Assembly: GCF_030867095.1 (NCBI RefSeq)
Contig: NC_081828.1
Coordinates: 213,534,978-213,598,977, forward strand
DNA: 64,000 bases
Origin: Alligator mississippiensis
Lineage: Eukaryota > Chordata > Crocodylia > Alligatoridae
Direction of reading: 5' to 3'
In this document: in pieces, positions 34,845 through 47,500 of the stretch
Position numbering within the stretch: the first letter of the stretch is position 1
Layout of the letters: each line of letters starts with the position of its first letter
Position numbers and translations under genes: made by a program
Notes under the pieces: generated by a model
What the model was told of the DNA's origin: nothing
Database searches by the model: none
Seen by the model: only the letters and a program-made list of their open reading frames with translations

Positions 34845-36400
34845 CAGAAAATTAGGGTTGGAAGGGACCTCAGGAGGTCACATCTAGTCCAACCCCCTGC
34901 TCAAAGTGGGACCATCTCCAACTAGATCATCCCAGCCAAGGCTTTGTCTAGCCAGGTCTTAGAAACCTCCAAGGATGGAGAGTCCACCACCTCTGGGTAA
35001 CCTGTTGCAGTGTTTTACTACCCTCCTAGTGAGAAAATTCTTCCTAATATTCAACCTCAACTTCCCTTGCTGCTGCTTGAGCCCATTGCTCCTTGTCCTG
35101 CCATCTGCCCCCACTGAGAACAGTCCAGCTCCATCCTCTTTGCAACCCCCTTGCAGGGAGTTGACAAATTGCTATTCAATCCCCCAGTCTTCTCTTCTCC
35201 AGACTAAATCAGCCCAGTTCCCTCAGTCTCTGCTCACAAGTCATGTCCCCCAGCTCTCACCATTTTTGTTGCCCGCTGCTGAACTCTCTCCAGTTTGTCC
35301 ACATCCTTTCTGTAGTGGGGGGCCCAAAACTGAACACAGGAGATTCCTTTTGTCCCAATCCTCCAAGTTGTCTAGGTCCCTCTGAATCCTAGCCCTACCC
35401 TTCAGAGTATCTACTTCTCCCCCTGGGCACTTGATATTTGATACCGGCTGCCAGCTACACATCGAGCCATTGATTACTACTCTCTGAGTCCGGTGCTCCA
35501 GCCAGTTTTCTATCCACCTTACAGTCCATTCATGCAGCCCAGACATCTTTAGCTTGCCTGCAAAAATGTTGTGGGAGACCATATCAAAAGCCTTGCTAAA
35601 ATCAAGGCTTTTAGCAACCTCATCCACCAATCTCCCTGCATCCAGAGGCAGTCACCTCATCCTAGTAGGCAATCAAGTTGATCAGGCATGACTTGCCCCT
35701 GGTGAATCAATGCTGACTGTTCCTGATCACCTTCTCCTCCTCCAAGTGCTTAAAAATGGGTTCCTTGAGGATCTGCTCCATGATTTTTCCAAGGACTAAG
35801 GTAAGGCTGACTGGTCTGTAGTTCCCTGGATCCTCCTTTTTCCTTTTCTTAAATATGGACACTATGTTTACCTCTTTTCCAATCATCCAGGACCTCTCCT
35901 GATCACCGTGAGTTTTCAAAGATGATGACCAGTGGCTCAGCCATCTCCCTCAGCACCCTTGGGTGCATCCCATCCAGCCCCAGCTTTTCTAAACAGTCCC
36001 TAACCTGTTCTTTCACCACTGTTGGCTGCTCACCTCCCCAAACTGTGCTGCCTGGTGCAGTAGTCTGGGAGCTGACCTTGTCTGTGAAGATTGAAGCAAA
36101 AATGCATTGAGCACTTCTGCCTTTTCTGCATCCTCTATCACTAGGCTGCCTCCCCCATTCAGTAAGGGATCCACACTTTCCCTGATCCTTCTCTTGCTAC
36201 CGACAAACCCTTCTTGTTTCCCTTCACATCCCTTGCTAGCTGCAACTCCAATGCGCTTTGGCCTTCCTGACTTCATCCCTGCATGCCCGAGCAATGCTTT
36301 TATAGTCTTCCCTAGTTATCTGTCCAAGTTTCCACTTCTTATAAGCTTCCTTTTTGTGACTTAGTTTACTGAAGAGTTCTCCGGTTAGCCACGCTGGTCT
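34845..36400 (-). mobile_element. CR1 LINE, ~1.55 kb, internally deleted
   Basis: The 3' tail lies at the left (aaatcacagaaaattagggt) and the copy extends rightwards into open reading frame 2. Near 35335-35345 the sequence jumps from ccaaaactgaacacagg to cccaatcctccaagttgtc, skipping the intervening CR1 segment. Near 35425 it jumps again directly to ttgataccggctgccagc. These are two internal deletions relative to the usual order. The copy is 5' truncated near 36400. Confidence 0.9.
35465..36330 (-). pseudogene. CR1 reverse-transcriptase (ORF2) remnant, broken
   Basis: Separate minus-strand frames keep pieces of CR1 ORF2. One (36294-36013) has GFVGSKRR and [20 protein letters not shown], typical of the endonuclease-RT linker. 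One (35919-35707) has GNYRPVSLT and KIMEQILKEPIFKHL, the start of the RT domain. One (35630 downward) has LDFSKAFDMVSHN, the RT motif A with its catalytic Asp, then WIENWLEHRTQRVVINGS. They are in different frames and separated by stops, so the copy is dead. Confidence 0.85.
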
Positions 36401-38343
36401 TCTGCCAGAGTAGAAGGGAGGAATCTGGCCTTATGGCTAAGATCAAGTGTAGGATCTGGCCATTAGTGTTTGCTGCCTATTTTGGTGCTAGAAAGTGAAA
36501 GAGTCAGCTCCTAAGCTCCAGAGACTCATCCCGCATTTGCTTTGCTTTGGTCAAGCTAACAGCCAACCCTGGTTGGAGTGGCTCAGGAGAGTCTCGGGCC
36601 TTTGCAAGCAGACATGGGGTTTGCACTCCCTCTCTGCTGCTTCTCTGTGTATTGGATGCTCTGAAGAAACTCGATCTAGGCAAAATGAGACCGTCAGTCA
36701 CGCTTTGTCACCAACAACGCACCGGGACTTTTCCCCACAACTAGAAATTGTTGCGGTTCATGTTTGGAAATTTGACTTTTGGCTTTCAGAGGAGTATTGC
36801 CACAACCCTGGTGATGGAGGCATCTCCGGTCTTACACTAGCTGAGAATCTGGCCTGAGCTATTTAAAATTGCCCACATTAGGTCATGTCACTTTACAAAC
36901 GAGAACTTGCATTTTCTTTCTTGCATCATCTTCCAAAGGCCTTGGGGCTGGGGAAGAATAACTTTTCCCTAATGCGAGGCCTCTTCCTAGGGCCAAAAAC
37001 CTTTGGGGATTCACTGGAGAATTCCTTCTTTGGGCGCAGTCTCTACCCCTTACCACGAGAGCTAGAGACTTAGTGAGGGCAGACTCTGCTGTCCCTACAT
37101 CTGGAATAGCTCCATGCTCACTGCCTTCTGTTGTTTCTGCAGCCTCCCTTCAGCTGAAGAAACAACCTAATGCCAGGAAAAGGAGGTGCTTCTGAAATGC
37201 ATGCAAGTGCAGTCCCTTTTCCACTGACCGCTCTGAACAGTGTTTTGCAAACTTCAGCTTCATGGAATGAAACATCAGTCATCACAGAGACACTCACAAG
37301 CTCTCAGGCAAGACGCGCTGCTTTTAAAAAGGCTTTCAACATGAGGAACGCAGCAGCGCTATCCAAAAAAGTCACTCGTTGCCCACTTGCTGGGCTGCCC
37401 TTCTGCTGGTAAAAATCTGTTGGCTCCTTGATGGCAGGACCCAGCTCATTGCCTAACTGGATTGCAGCCGATGTGACTTTTCTTGGCTAGTAGAATAGCA
37501 GACAGAGATACCATGACCCCTAGTTGTATTAATACAGGGCCAGGGCCAGTGGTGCTACCTTTTTTTCCAGGGGCTTTGTTGCTGTTGATTCCCAGGAGCA
37601 AAACCCACACTCCAAGGCAAATGAAGAAGTGCAAGAAATATTTGAGTCCTCATCTGACATACAGCAGGTGTGGGATGGGCTACCAGAGGCAGTTAAAGCT
37701 TGACTCATTTTTGGCAGTAGCTTGCCAGCCCCAACAGACTTGGTCGGAGACCCCAAACACTCAAAAGACCAGGGTGGGCAAAGAGCAGAAGACCGCTCCC
37801 ACTTGGCCGCATTGGCAACACGCAGGAGCACGGAGACAGCTGCTACGGAAAAGCTGTAGCAGACAGGTATCTGCATGCTGACTGCGACTTTGTCTATTTA
37901 ATTAAAAGAATATAGCTTAATCCTTGCATGGTTGACAAAGAAGATATTGAGAAACAGCTTAATATGAAACAGGTTCTATATTTGTAGATTAAAATAGGAG
38001 CATTTTAGACCTGGGGTCTTATCCAGCAGAGGCCAATTGCAACCCAGGGAAGTTTTGCTCATAATTAGGGCTGTGGCCTTGGAGCTCTGATAAAGTGCAT
38101 CCAACTTGCATGGACGGTCATGGGCTGAGATCTTGCTAACTCTTCCAACTGGGGATCTGCTGAAATTTAAAGAGTCCCTTTATAATGTAAGGTTCAACAG
38201 TGTTTCTCACCCTCTCCTGTACGTGCTAAAAAATTAAACGTTCTGGGGAAACGGCTAATGAGACCACTCCTGCATTTCAATTCACTGGATCTATTCTTAG
38301 ACTCTCTTCCTGATGCAGACCAAGGGAGTTTGAATGCCCTGCT
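36401..38343. other. CCDC13 downstream region
   Basis: No second gene was found. The first few hundred bases left of the stop codon (down to about 37880) are probably the CCDC13 3' UTR. The remainder is unclassified single-copy DNA. Confidence 0.45.
37897..37902 (-). terminator. CCDC13: Candidate polyadenylation signal for CCDC13 (ATTAAA)
   Basis: The minus strand reads ATTAAA about 440 nt after the stop codon. A second ATTAAA overlaps the stop codon itself (38343-38348) but is too close to be the likely site. No AATAAA was noticed on the minus strand in this interval, so the assignment is tentative. Confidence 0.3.
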
Positions 38344-38503
38344 TTAATTCTTCTCTTGCTTCTGTTGCCGCAGTGCCTGTAGAAAGATCTCCTTCACTTG
38401 GCTCATTGTCTCTTGGTACAGTTTGAAATCCTCCTCTTTCATTCTTGCAGTGCTCTCCAGGGCTCTCTTCAGTGCCTCGTTTTCATCCACCTGGATCAGA
38501 AGC
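38344..38503 (-). CDS. CCDC13: CCDC13 terminal coding exon with stop
   Basis: The acceptor is gcgcgtag. The exon completes Arg, encodes [20 protein letters not shown] and ends [17 protein letters not shown] followed by TAA at 38346-38344. The C-terminal FLQALRQQK is conserved to human CCDC13. Confidence 0.95.
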
Positions 38504-41500
38504 CTACGCGCATGCAAAAGGAAATGTTCAGTCTCACTGTGGAGGGTCGGAGCAAATAGAAAGTGCACTTTGGCCTTGGGGGAAAGCAAGCCTCCATACA
38601 CATGCTTGCTGGTAATTTTACTGCAGCAAGGACTATCAGGCTTTTCAACACTTGTTCCCCAGCTCTCTGAGACAGAAGGGAATATCCTAATGCTTTGTTT
38701 CCTGGTATCTCTCACATCTTCTGTGCCAACATTCAATAAAGTTGTGCTGATTTATCCCAAGTGAGGATCCAGCCCCCAGAACACAAGCACCGAGGACTAA
38801 ATCGGCATGCACGCAGCCGCAGCGCTGCTGGTGTTGGCACTTTTGCGCTGTTTGGGATTCTGCTTCTCCCCCCATGGTGAAACAGGACCGCCCGGGACGC
38901 ATACCTGCCAGAAGTGACATGGGTGAACCTGTGCCCACTGCATTTCTTGGGGGTGGTTCCGTCCCAGTAGGAGCAGAGGCCTGGGTTATAACGCAGGGTC
39001 CTCACCCTCTCACAGAGACACACAACCTCTGGCTTGTTCTCTTCCTTCTGGCCCCACATTTCTCCCTCTCTTGGTTGCTCAGTAGGCCAGCTAGATAGGG
39101 GCTCAGGGGATGTCTAGGCAGTGGCTTGGTGATTAAAGTGCTTTGCTAGGAAGCAGGAGATATAGGTTTAATTTTCCTCTGGGTTGGGGGTCAGTTATTG
39201 AATTGACCCACAGAGCAGGAGATACAAGAGCTCTACCCACGAGGCTATTGTGATAAAAGGTGGGAAGATCACTGCCGTCTTCCTCCTCCTCCTCCCGTCT
39301 CTGACATACACTCATTGTGGTTTTTTGCTCAGCTAAAACCTCAGGACTTTTCCCAGCCTTATGCTTGGATCCTGTTCTGTCACACAGCTGCTGGCCACGG
39401 GACAGCTCTGCTGAACATGCTCATGTGTATGCCCACAGTCGAATCACATATTGCATATAGATGGTGCCCAAACTACCATTATGTGGCTACTTGCTTGCTG
39501 TTTCGATACATAGAGGGTGCGTCTACATGTTCATTAATGCACCGTAGTTACTGTGTACTTGGTTAACCAAGTAAGAAATCAATGTGCAGTAACTTGCACT
39601 GCTGCGCTGGCTACTTGGTGACACTTACTGTACAGTAGCCTGATAGTATTGTGCAGCAGCATATTAGCATGGTTTTTGCCTGGCACGCTACTGTGCAGTG
39701 TTATTAGGCTACTGTGCAGTTAGCATCTCATGTAGACGTGCCCAGACAGAAATAGGATTTAGCTCTACAAGCAGGGCTGGTTTAATCTATAAGAGGACAG
39801 AGACTAAGCTTAGCTCCTGAGTTTTGGAGGAAGCCAAGAGAGACCCAGAATAAGGAAAGAGGAGCCATACCTTGTGCTCAGCTCTTCTATTTGAGACTCC
39901 AGGGGCACCTCGGAGAACTGAACCGCAGCCACATCTTTCCTGTCGCCCACAGTCGAGGTATGTTTGGCGGTATTTGCAGACTGACCTGCGGACACAATCA
40001 TAGCATGGAGGGCTAGTAAATGCAAAGGCAACCCTGTGAAGTCAACAGCAGCATACACCTCTGGGGACAGAGAAAAGGGAAGGGGCCTGCTCACTCCACG
40101 TGCAGGCACGAGCAGGCTGCAAACACACCGGGAAGATTGCTTTGCTCTAATCTCCTTTCAGCAGAATTACAAACTGAATGAGACTGTATTTCAGCGGGGA
40201 GGTGGTGGGGGGCTGCTAATTAGGGAAGAAAACACTTATATGAAACAAAGCGCAAGTGGCTAAAGCTGTGGGCCGTGTAAACAGTTGAATGAGATTATTT
40301 TGATGCTCATCTTTCTTGTAATTGTATTTCCCACTCATGGCTATGGTGACAATGTTTTATAAATACCCGAGATGGAGATCTCCGTTATGCCTGCTGAGAA
40401 GCAAGGTTTGCTTGGTAATATCTTTTACTGGATCAGGTCTATAGCTGGGAGAGACGTTAGTCATAATGCAGTTATATAGTTGGGAGACACTAAGTGCCTT
40501 TCCTCAGGTCTGGGAAAGTAGCAGATATTACTAAATAAATTTTGCTTATCACATATTCCCCGGAACATCCTACAGCAACACTATGACCCTATCGCACCCA
40601 CTGAGGTGCTTCTCGAGAGGCACGTGCTCAAGTGCTTTCTTTATTAAAGATACATTCCTGCATTTGGGACCTGTATCAACATGAGAGAGTGCTGTTCCCA
40701 CCAATTCAAACAGACAGAGCAACTCGCCCAGGGGAAATCTGAAATATATTGGCCTTCCTGTTCGAAATACAGTAATTGGTGAGTGGGGAAAGAAATAAAA
40801 CATATGAGAAAAAACTACAGACTTTGTGTAAATGAGAAGCTGCCTTTGTCCTGCTATTTTATTTTAGGCAATTGATCAAACACGGCAGTGTTTCCCTGTA
40901 AATCATTTGGATTGTGCTTTGCATTCTGTATTCCCTGAGCACTTTTTCTTTGAAAAAGAGAAAAAAGGAGCAATTTTAGATCCTGACAAGAGGATTGCTC
41001 TTGTGTGCGGAGCCAAAGTCCTCTGCCAGCATCAGCACCTACAATCTCTGCCTGGGAGAGAATGAAAACATTAGTATTCACAATTAGATCAGCTCTTCCC
41101 AATTTAGCATGTTAAGCATTATGCTAATTAGTGGGGCCATCACCTCCTTTATACCAGGGGCTTTCATTTCTCTTTATTTCTTCAATTATCAGGTATTAAC
41201 AGCATAAGGAAAAGCTAAGTTCTCTGTTAAAGGAGTATTTTAAAGATTTGTAGATTCACTTCTTGTTCAGAAGCGGTCTTGCTCACAGCAAGTGCAGTTT
41301 TAAAAGAAGAGAGCTTGTGATTCGAGTTACTGCCCATTCAAGTTAGGGATTTAGGTACCATTTTTTCCCCTTACAGATATAGATATCTTTATATCTAGAT
41401 ATATCTATAACACAACACTGTATTTTGGTCTTGGGATATACAAGGAGGGTGATCTTATGGTTTAATCTATGCATGGGTATGTATGCTATAGTATATGGAA

Positions 41501-44500
41501 TCCAAATTGGCCGCGCTTCATCCAACTACAAGTGACTGACACCTCGAGGTGAAACCCTGAGCTCTGACTATCCCAAAACAATCAAGCAAAAATGGCTTGG
41601 GACACGATATGCAGGATACTGCTGCTTTCTGAGACTGCAGGGGAAACGCAAGTGGGTGCCAAACAGGGTAACACCTCTACACTGAAGACTGCTGTGATCT
41701 GTGCAGTCACAAGTGATCAGCAACACTGTTTAATTCTCCTTCAAATGATGGGATTTTAGCACTGCAGAGATCCAACTAGGGCATGAACTCTAATGAAAAA
41801 GAGTAACTGCATATTTTTATATGAGACATATGTGCCACTGGCACTCTCAAAACCCCACACAGCATCTTCTCAACCCCTTAGGTGCCTATATTTATACCCC
41901 TGGGAATGCAGAGACTCACCTTAGTCCTGACAAGGCCAAGCAGCCCAGTGACAATCTCACACTTAAGCCCCTTCAGGATTCACAAACAAGGCAGGTACTT
42001 CTTGCCCCATAGGGTTGAATCCTCATCCCACAATGAATAGAAGCAATGGTAACACCACCCTCTACCCCACCTTCCTCCCAGCCAGGGATTAATATGCTCA
42101 CATAGCAGCTGAGATACCCAAATTCAAATTCAAATCCCTCCACTGCCTGCCATAGACCAGAGATGAATCATAGAAAATGAGGGTTGGAAGGGACCTCCGG
42201 TCACATCTAGTCCAACCCCCTGCTCCAAGCAGGACCAGCCCCAACTACATCATCCCAGCCAAGGCTTTGTCTACCCAAGTCTTAAACACCTCCAAGGATG
42301 GAGAGTGCACCACCTCTCTGGGTAACCTGTTCCAGTGCTTCATCACCCTCCTAGTGAGAAAGTTTTTCCTAATATCTACCCTAAGCAACCCTTGCTGCAG
42401 CTTGAGCCCATTGCTCCTTGTCCTGTCATCTGCCCCCACTGAGGACAGTCCAGCTCCATCGTCTTTGCACCCCCCTGCAGGGAGGTGAAGGCTGCTATTC
42501 CATCCCCCTCGGTCTTCCCTTCTCCAGACTGAATGAGCCCAATTCCCTCAGCCTTTCCTTATAAGTCACATCCCCCAGCCCCCCAACCATTTTCATTGCT
42601 CTCCACTGGACTCTCTCCAACTTTTCCACATCCTTTCTGTAGTGGAGAGCCCAAAACTGGACACAGGACTCCAGATGTGGTCTCACCAGTGCTGAATAGA
42701 GGGGAAGAATCACTGCCCTCCATCTGCTGGCAAAAAATTCTCAAATCAATCAAGACTGTGCTTTCAGACTGAATCTCAGTGGCCCACACCCAGCCTTAAC
42801 CTCACAGCCTTCCCATCATTAGTTTGGCACATAAACCCCGGAGCCACAGAAGATGACCAACTGACAAATTAGAGGAGATGCTCTAACTCCTGGGTGACAG
42901 GGTATTCTGAGGTGAGTCTCCTGTTTCAGTTATGCCGTTTTACATCAATAATTAAACATTCACAGAGCACAAGAGTGACCCTATAACCTGGTGGCTAGGG
43001 GACGTGCCTGCTACACTCAGGTTCCAGTCCCTGCTCTAATGAATAGTTAAGTATTTTATTAAAAATGAAACAGCTTCAAAATAGTTGTGCCCCTGGCCTT
43101 GGCACTTCCTGCTAGATAGCACAGGTAGTCTCCACTCAGCATGCTGGCTTCTATGAACCCCACTCTCTTAGCTGCCTAACTCTCCCCGTGTATTGTAACA
43201 GGGAAGTCATCCAGTTCTGGTCATTAATGCTAAAAGGCGGTGTAGCAACTAAAAGATAGACCATGCAATGCTTAAGGGAAGCCCCCATGTGAATCTAGCT
43301 CACAGTGAATAACCAACACTTCCCTGCATGGACTGGAGAACTTTCTACCAGTATAGACCTGTCCAGGCACATCACACCAAGCGCTATGAGATCAGCTGAA
43401 CCCCAGAGAAACGCTATATGGCTGCAATACCATCCCTCTCTCCCTTGCAGCCATGCAGCCTGCTTCGGGCCTAAAGAATGACAAGGAAATGTCTGGAGGG
43501 AAGTGAGGCAGATGTGCAGCGTGTATGGACCGTAAGGCCTAAATGCAAGTCAGCCAGACCAGAAGCAGCTGAGTGACTTGCCAAATGGAAGTTGTGATCC
43601 CTCTTGTATAATGAATGTCTTATTACTTTATCAGAGTATTTAAAGAAAGGGAAACTACTGTAAAAGTTTCCTTAAGAACATGTACAATTTTATAGCTTTC
43701 GATATTTCACAGGACCACAGTCCGTAAGCAATAAAAGGTTCTGATCAAGGAAATAAAAATTTAACGTTCCGCAGTGAATTTTGCTTCTTTAACTGTGTTA
43801 GTGAGCCTTTCATATTTATAGCAGGAGATTATTGTGTTCTAGAGGTAATAAATTACCCAAGATCTAATTACTTCATCACCAGCCATAGTTTTTCATAGAC
43901 CTTGACAGGCCTTAAATCGGGATGCATCCTTCAGTTCTGCTCTTAATTTAACCTTCAACCAAATCTTTCAGAGCCAGAGAGTGAAGCAAACACAGTGGCA
44001 GAAATGGTGGCAACGTACTGCAACATCAAATTCCTCCCTGAGGGTCCAACCCTGCAAAGCCTCATGTGCTATGAGTGCAATCCTGGTCCCACTGGAGTCA
44101 AAGACAAAGTTTGAATAATTCAGTAAGGCCAGGATTTTGCTGTGGGTGCCGTTCCTTGGAGTTGTTTTATGAGTCGCTCTCCTTGGCTGCTGAATGTGGA
44201 AGTAATAGAGACAATGGTCCCGAGCAAAGTGCTGCGCCTCACCGGCTTTGCTCCTGGTAGGAGGTTTCTGTACGTTTCCGTTCTTCCCTGTATACATTTT
44301 CAGTTTCTCGAGCTGCTGCTCCAAAATGACCGATCTGCGTTGTTCTTCTTGAAGCTTCTTCTCAGCTTCCAAAACTTGATTGTGGCATTCGTCCACCCTG
44401 AGGTTCAAAATAGTTCAGCGTCTGAATACACGTCAGTATTTCTTTATGCATAAAGAACCCACCTTACTGCATCTTGGTTTCAAATCCTGCCCCAGCTTTC

Positions 44501-47500
44501 AGTGACATGAATAGGAGACTTGGCCATACCCCCAGGGGCAGATGCTCTAGTGCAATTCATCTAAGATGGAGCCTCTCCATGGGCAACATGGAGTTAAGTA
44601 GTCAGCACAGTTTCTGACTTGTACATAATTATTACTGAGTGAAGCTACCCAGTTCCCTTAGCAATGGGCACTCATAAATTTCCCAAACAAACAATTACTG
44701 ATGCTGAGGGCAGATCAGTTATTACAGCAGAAATAAACTGCTTCCATTTTTCAATGCGCTGGAATAGCACCGAGGCAAAGTGATTACATTGTCCTCAAGC
44801 AGCGAGTCATCCTGTCTTTCCATATAAATAGCAATGATTTCCACAGACGTCTCCTTTATAATGTGCGAAATGAAGAGCAGCTGAGTAGCACCTTCTATAA
44901 ACTCGGCTGCTAAGGAGCACACTGAAGGACTGCGATGAGGCCTCCAGAGAATTTATGGCAAAGGCTGAACTATGCACAAGGCTGCTATTAGGAAAGCACT
45001 CGTGGCTACTTCAGTGCTCAGCTGTTGAAGGACCTACAGTGGGACCATGTCTTTATTTCAGAGTTACCTCCTACCGTGTCCACTCTGACACAACCGCAGC
45101 AGCTGCCGCACTTCATCAGACCAGCAGTGCACCATATCTAGGGCAGGGGCCGAGACCAGATGATTCAAACAATAAACTTCACCTACTGTACAGTGCTGTG
45201 CGAAGGGAGAGAAACTTACTTCCAGCCCCCCACGGGTGATTGCTATAGACTCCCGAAGCCAGAGATGGGAGTCTTTTTATTACTCTTTCAGCTTACATAG
45301 CTAAAAACATTATAAGAGTCATAAAATTATATTGTTCTTTTAAAACTGCAGCCATAGAAAGAGACACTCTGACCTCTTGTGGCAGTGAATTTCTACAGGC
45401 TGGCAATGTGCTGCATGAAACAGTATTTTGTTTTAGTGGTTCTGAAATCACTGCTTTTCATTGCATTAAGTGATCCCTAGCTCTGTGTTAGGGAAATGGT
45501 GGAAAACAGGGGCCAGTTAGGTTTTGTGACAGCCTGCATTGACAAGAACACAGATCGGAGCTCCCTTAAACTCTGCTCCTTCCCAGTGTCACAGCCTGTT
45601 ACTTGGATGGGTAGGTGCTCTAACCAGTGATAAGTGTTTGCAAAGTGGAGTCCTAAATCAGAGTCTTTTTTCCAACTTTTCATCATATGCAAGCTCTACT
45701 TTTTTAATCCCTTCCACTGTTCTACACCTTGTTAACATGAGTTTTCATGCCTCAGCTCTAAGCAAAGGCTTATTTTTTCTATATAGTCATGTTAAAATAT
45801 TAGTGGAACAGCATTGTATTACCCTGGAGTCTTACAGAGATTGTGAATTTCGTGAGATTTTTGTGATAAACCCTGCGACAGCCCAGGATAAATCTGGGAT
45901 GCCTGTGGGACTGCTGAGCTGCCGCTCCATGGCATTTCACCTTTAGCAGTGAATTTTGTTGAGTCTGGTGCTTCCTATCATTATTATTCATATTTCAAGG
46001 CCTGATCCTTACCTACTTACACAGTACCAATGACATCAGTGGGAGTGCAAGCACGAGTAAAAAGTGTGTGTGTGCGCGTGTGTGGATAGTATCTGTGCAG
46101 GTCCTTATGAAGCAGTAGATATAAAATATATACATTAATGCCCATAATTACCTGCACAAGCTGAAATCCCGGTAAGTGAAGCAAGATATCTAGTGTAAAA
46201 TAAAGTCAAGCGAGCAAAATATTTACCTAATGCATTAAAAAATGAAGGGATGGAAATATCTCATGCAGACAAGAAGATCTTCTGGATTTTGTTTCAGGGC
46301 AAAACCTTTACCTGAAACTTGTCTAAAGAGGAAAGGGTTGGTTTCCTGCACTCTTTTATAACTAAAACAGATGCTTGGAGTTTATTCAAACTTTCATTTA
46401 AAAAAGATAAAAGTCATTATTTTGCTGGTGGCAAGCATGGGAAATTTTAGCCAGAAGGAGACTTGCTGGGCAAGCTTTATGAGCTTGTGAAAACCAAAAA
46501 GTCTTGGAATGGAAATCTGACTATAATTTTGATCACAGCTCTCACTACTGATGCTTGCAATAACGTTATGGCATTCATATTACCCTAAACACCCACAAAG
46601 ACAACAAGTTCTGGGCTTAATAAAATTGATGCTGGGTTGTTTTTTTTCTGTCCTTTTGTTGCAAGAGGCCTGAAAAGGAAAACCACTATTTGGCGAGGGT
46701 AAGCGTTCAAAGAAAGCAGCACCTATTGGAAGAAAAGTATCACCCCAACGGCATACAGCATGCAGTATGTGTGAGACTCTCAAATGTTCGAAAGGAAACA
46801 GCAAAATCAGTTGATACCTTTTCTGCAACACAGCGATTAGTTCTGTGTGCCTGCCTCTTTCCACTTCAGCAGCCTGGCGGAGAGCCTTGTACTCTGTGAT
46901 CTCTTTTTGCAGTGCTTTCAGATCTGGGCTGTCGGTGTCAGCAATCCTAAGAAACAGCGAGAACTTAAGCAATCTGTTTCACTTGCCATGACCGCAAAAA
47001 GCTGAAACAAAGATGGGACTTAAAAGATGTATTAGCGGGAGGGCTAAGCATAGAACCAGATCGCTGCACCAACCTTTCCCCATCTTGTCTGCCCCCTCGG
47101 CTCCAAACACCATCCCCAAGTGAGTTATACAAATAAAACAAGTGTGGATTTCCCCAGAAGGGCATTTCATGTCTCAATATTTTTTCTCCTAATCCGATCT
47201 CCTCTGTAAAACCTTCCCACACTGATCAGCTGGCCAACCCCTACTCCCATTCCAGTGTCTGTCTGTGTATGCTGCAAAGCCTTGGGAAGATCTATAATGA
47301 TCTGCAGCTGGTAACAGCTTTCTCCAGTGGACCTGCTTTGAACATCAATCGGTACGTGGCGATTTGAATTCTCTTGCCTGCAATCCGATGGAAGAGGCCA
47401 CTTTTCCCGTGTACTCCAGGGTCACGCACTTCCTTTATATTCGGTCTCCTCACATAGAAGTTAGGGGCCGGAAGGGACCTCACGAGCTTGCTCTATGTGG

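Noticed and set aside
34975..36364. Plus-strand frames over the CR1 copy
   Set aside because: The coding sense of this LINE is the minus strand, where reverse-transcriptase motifs are seen.
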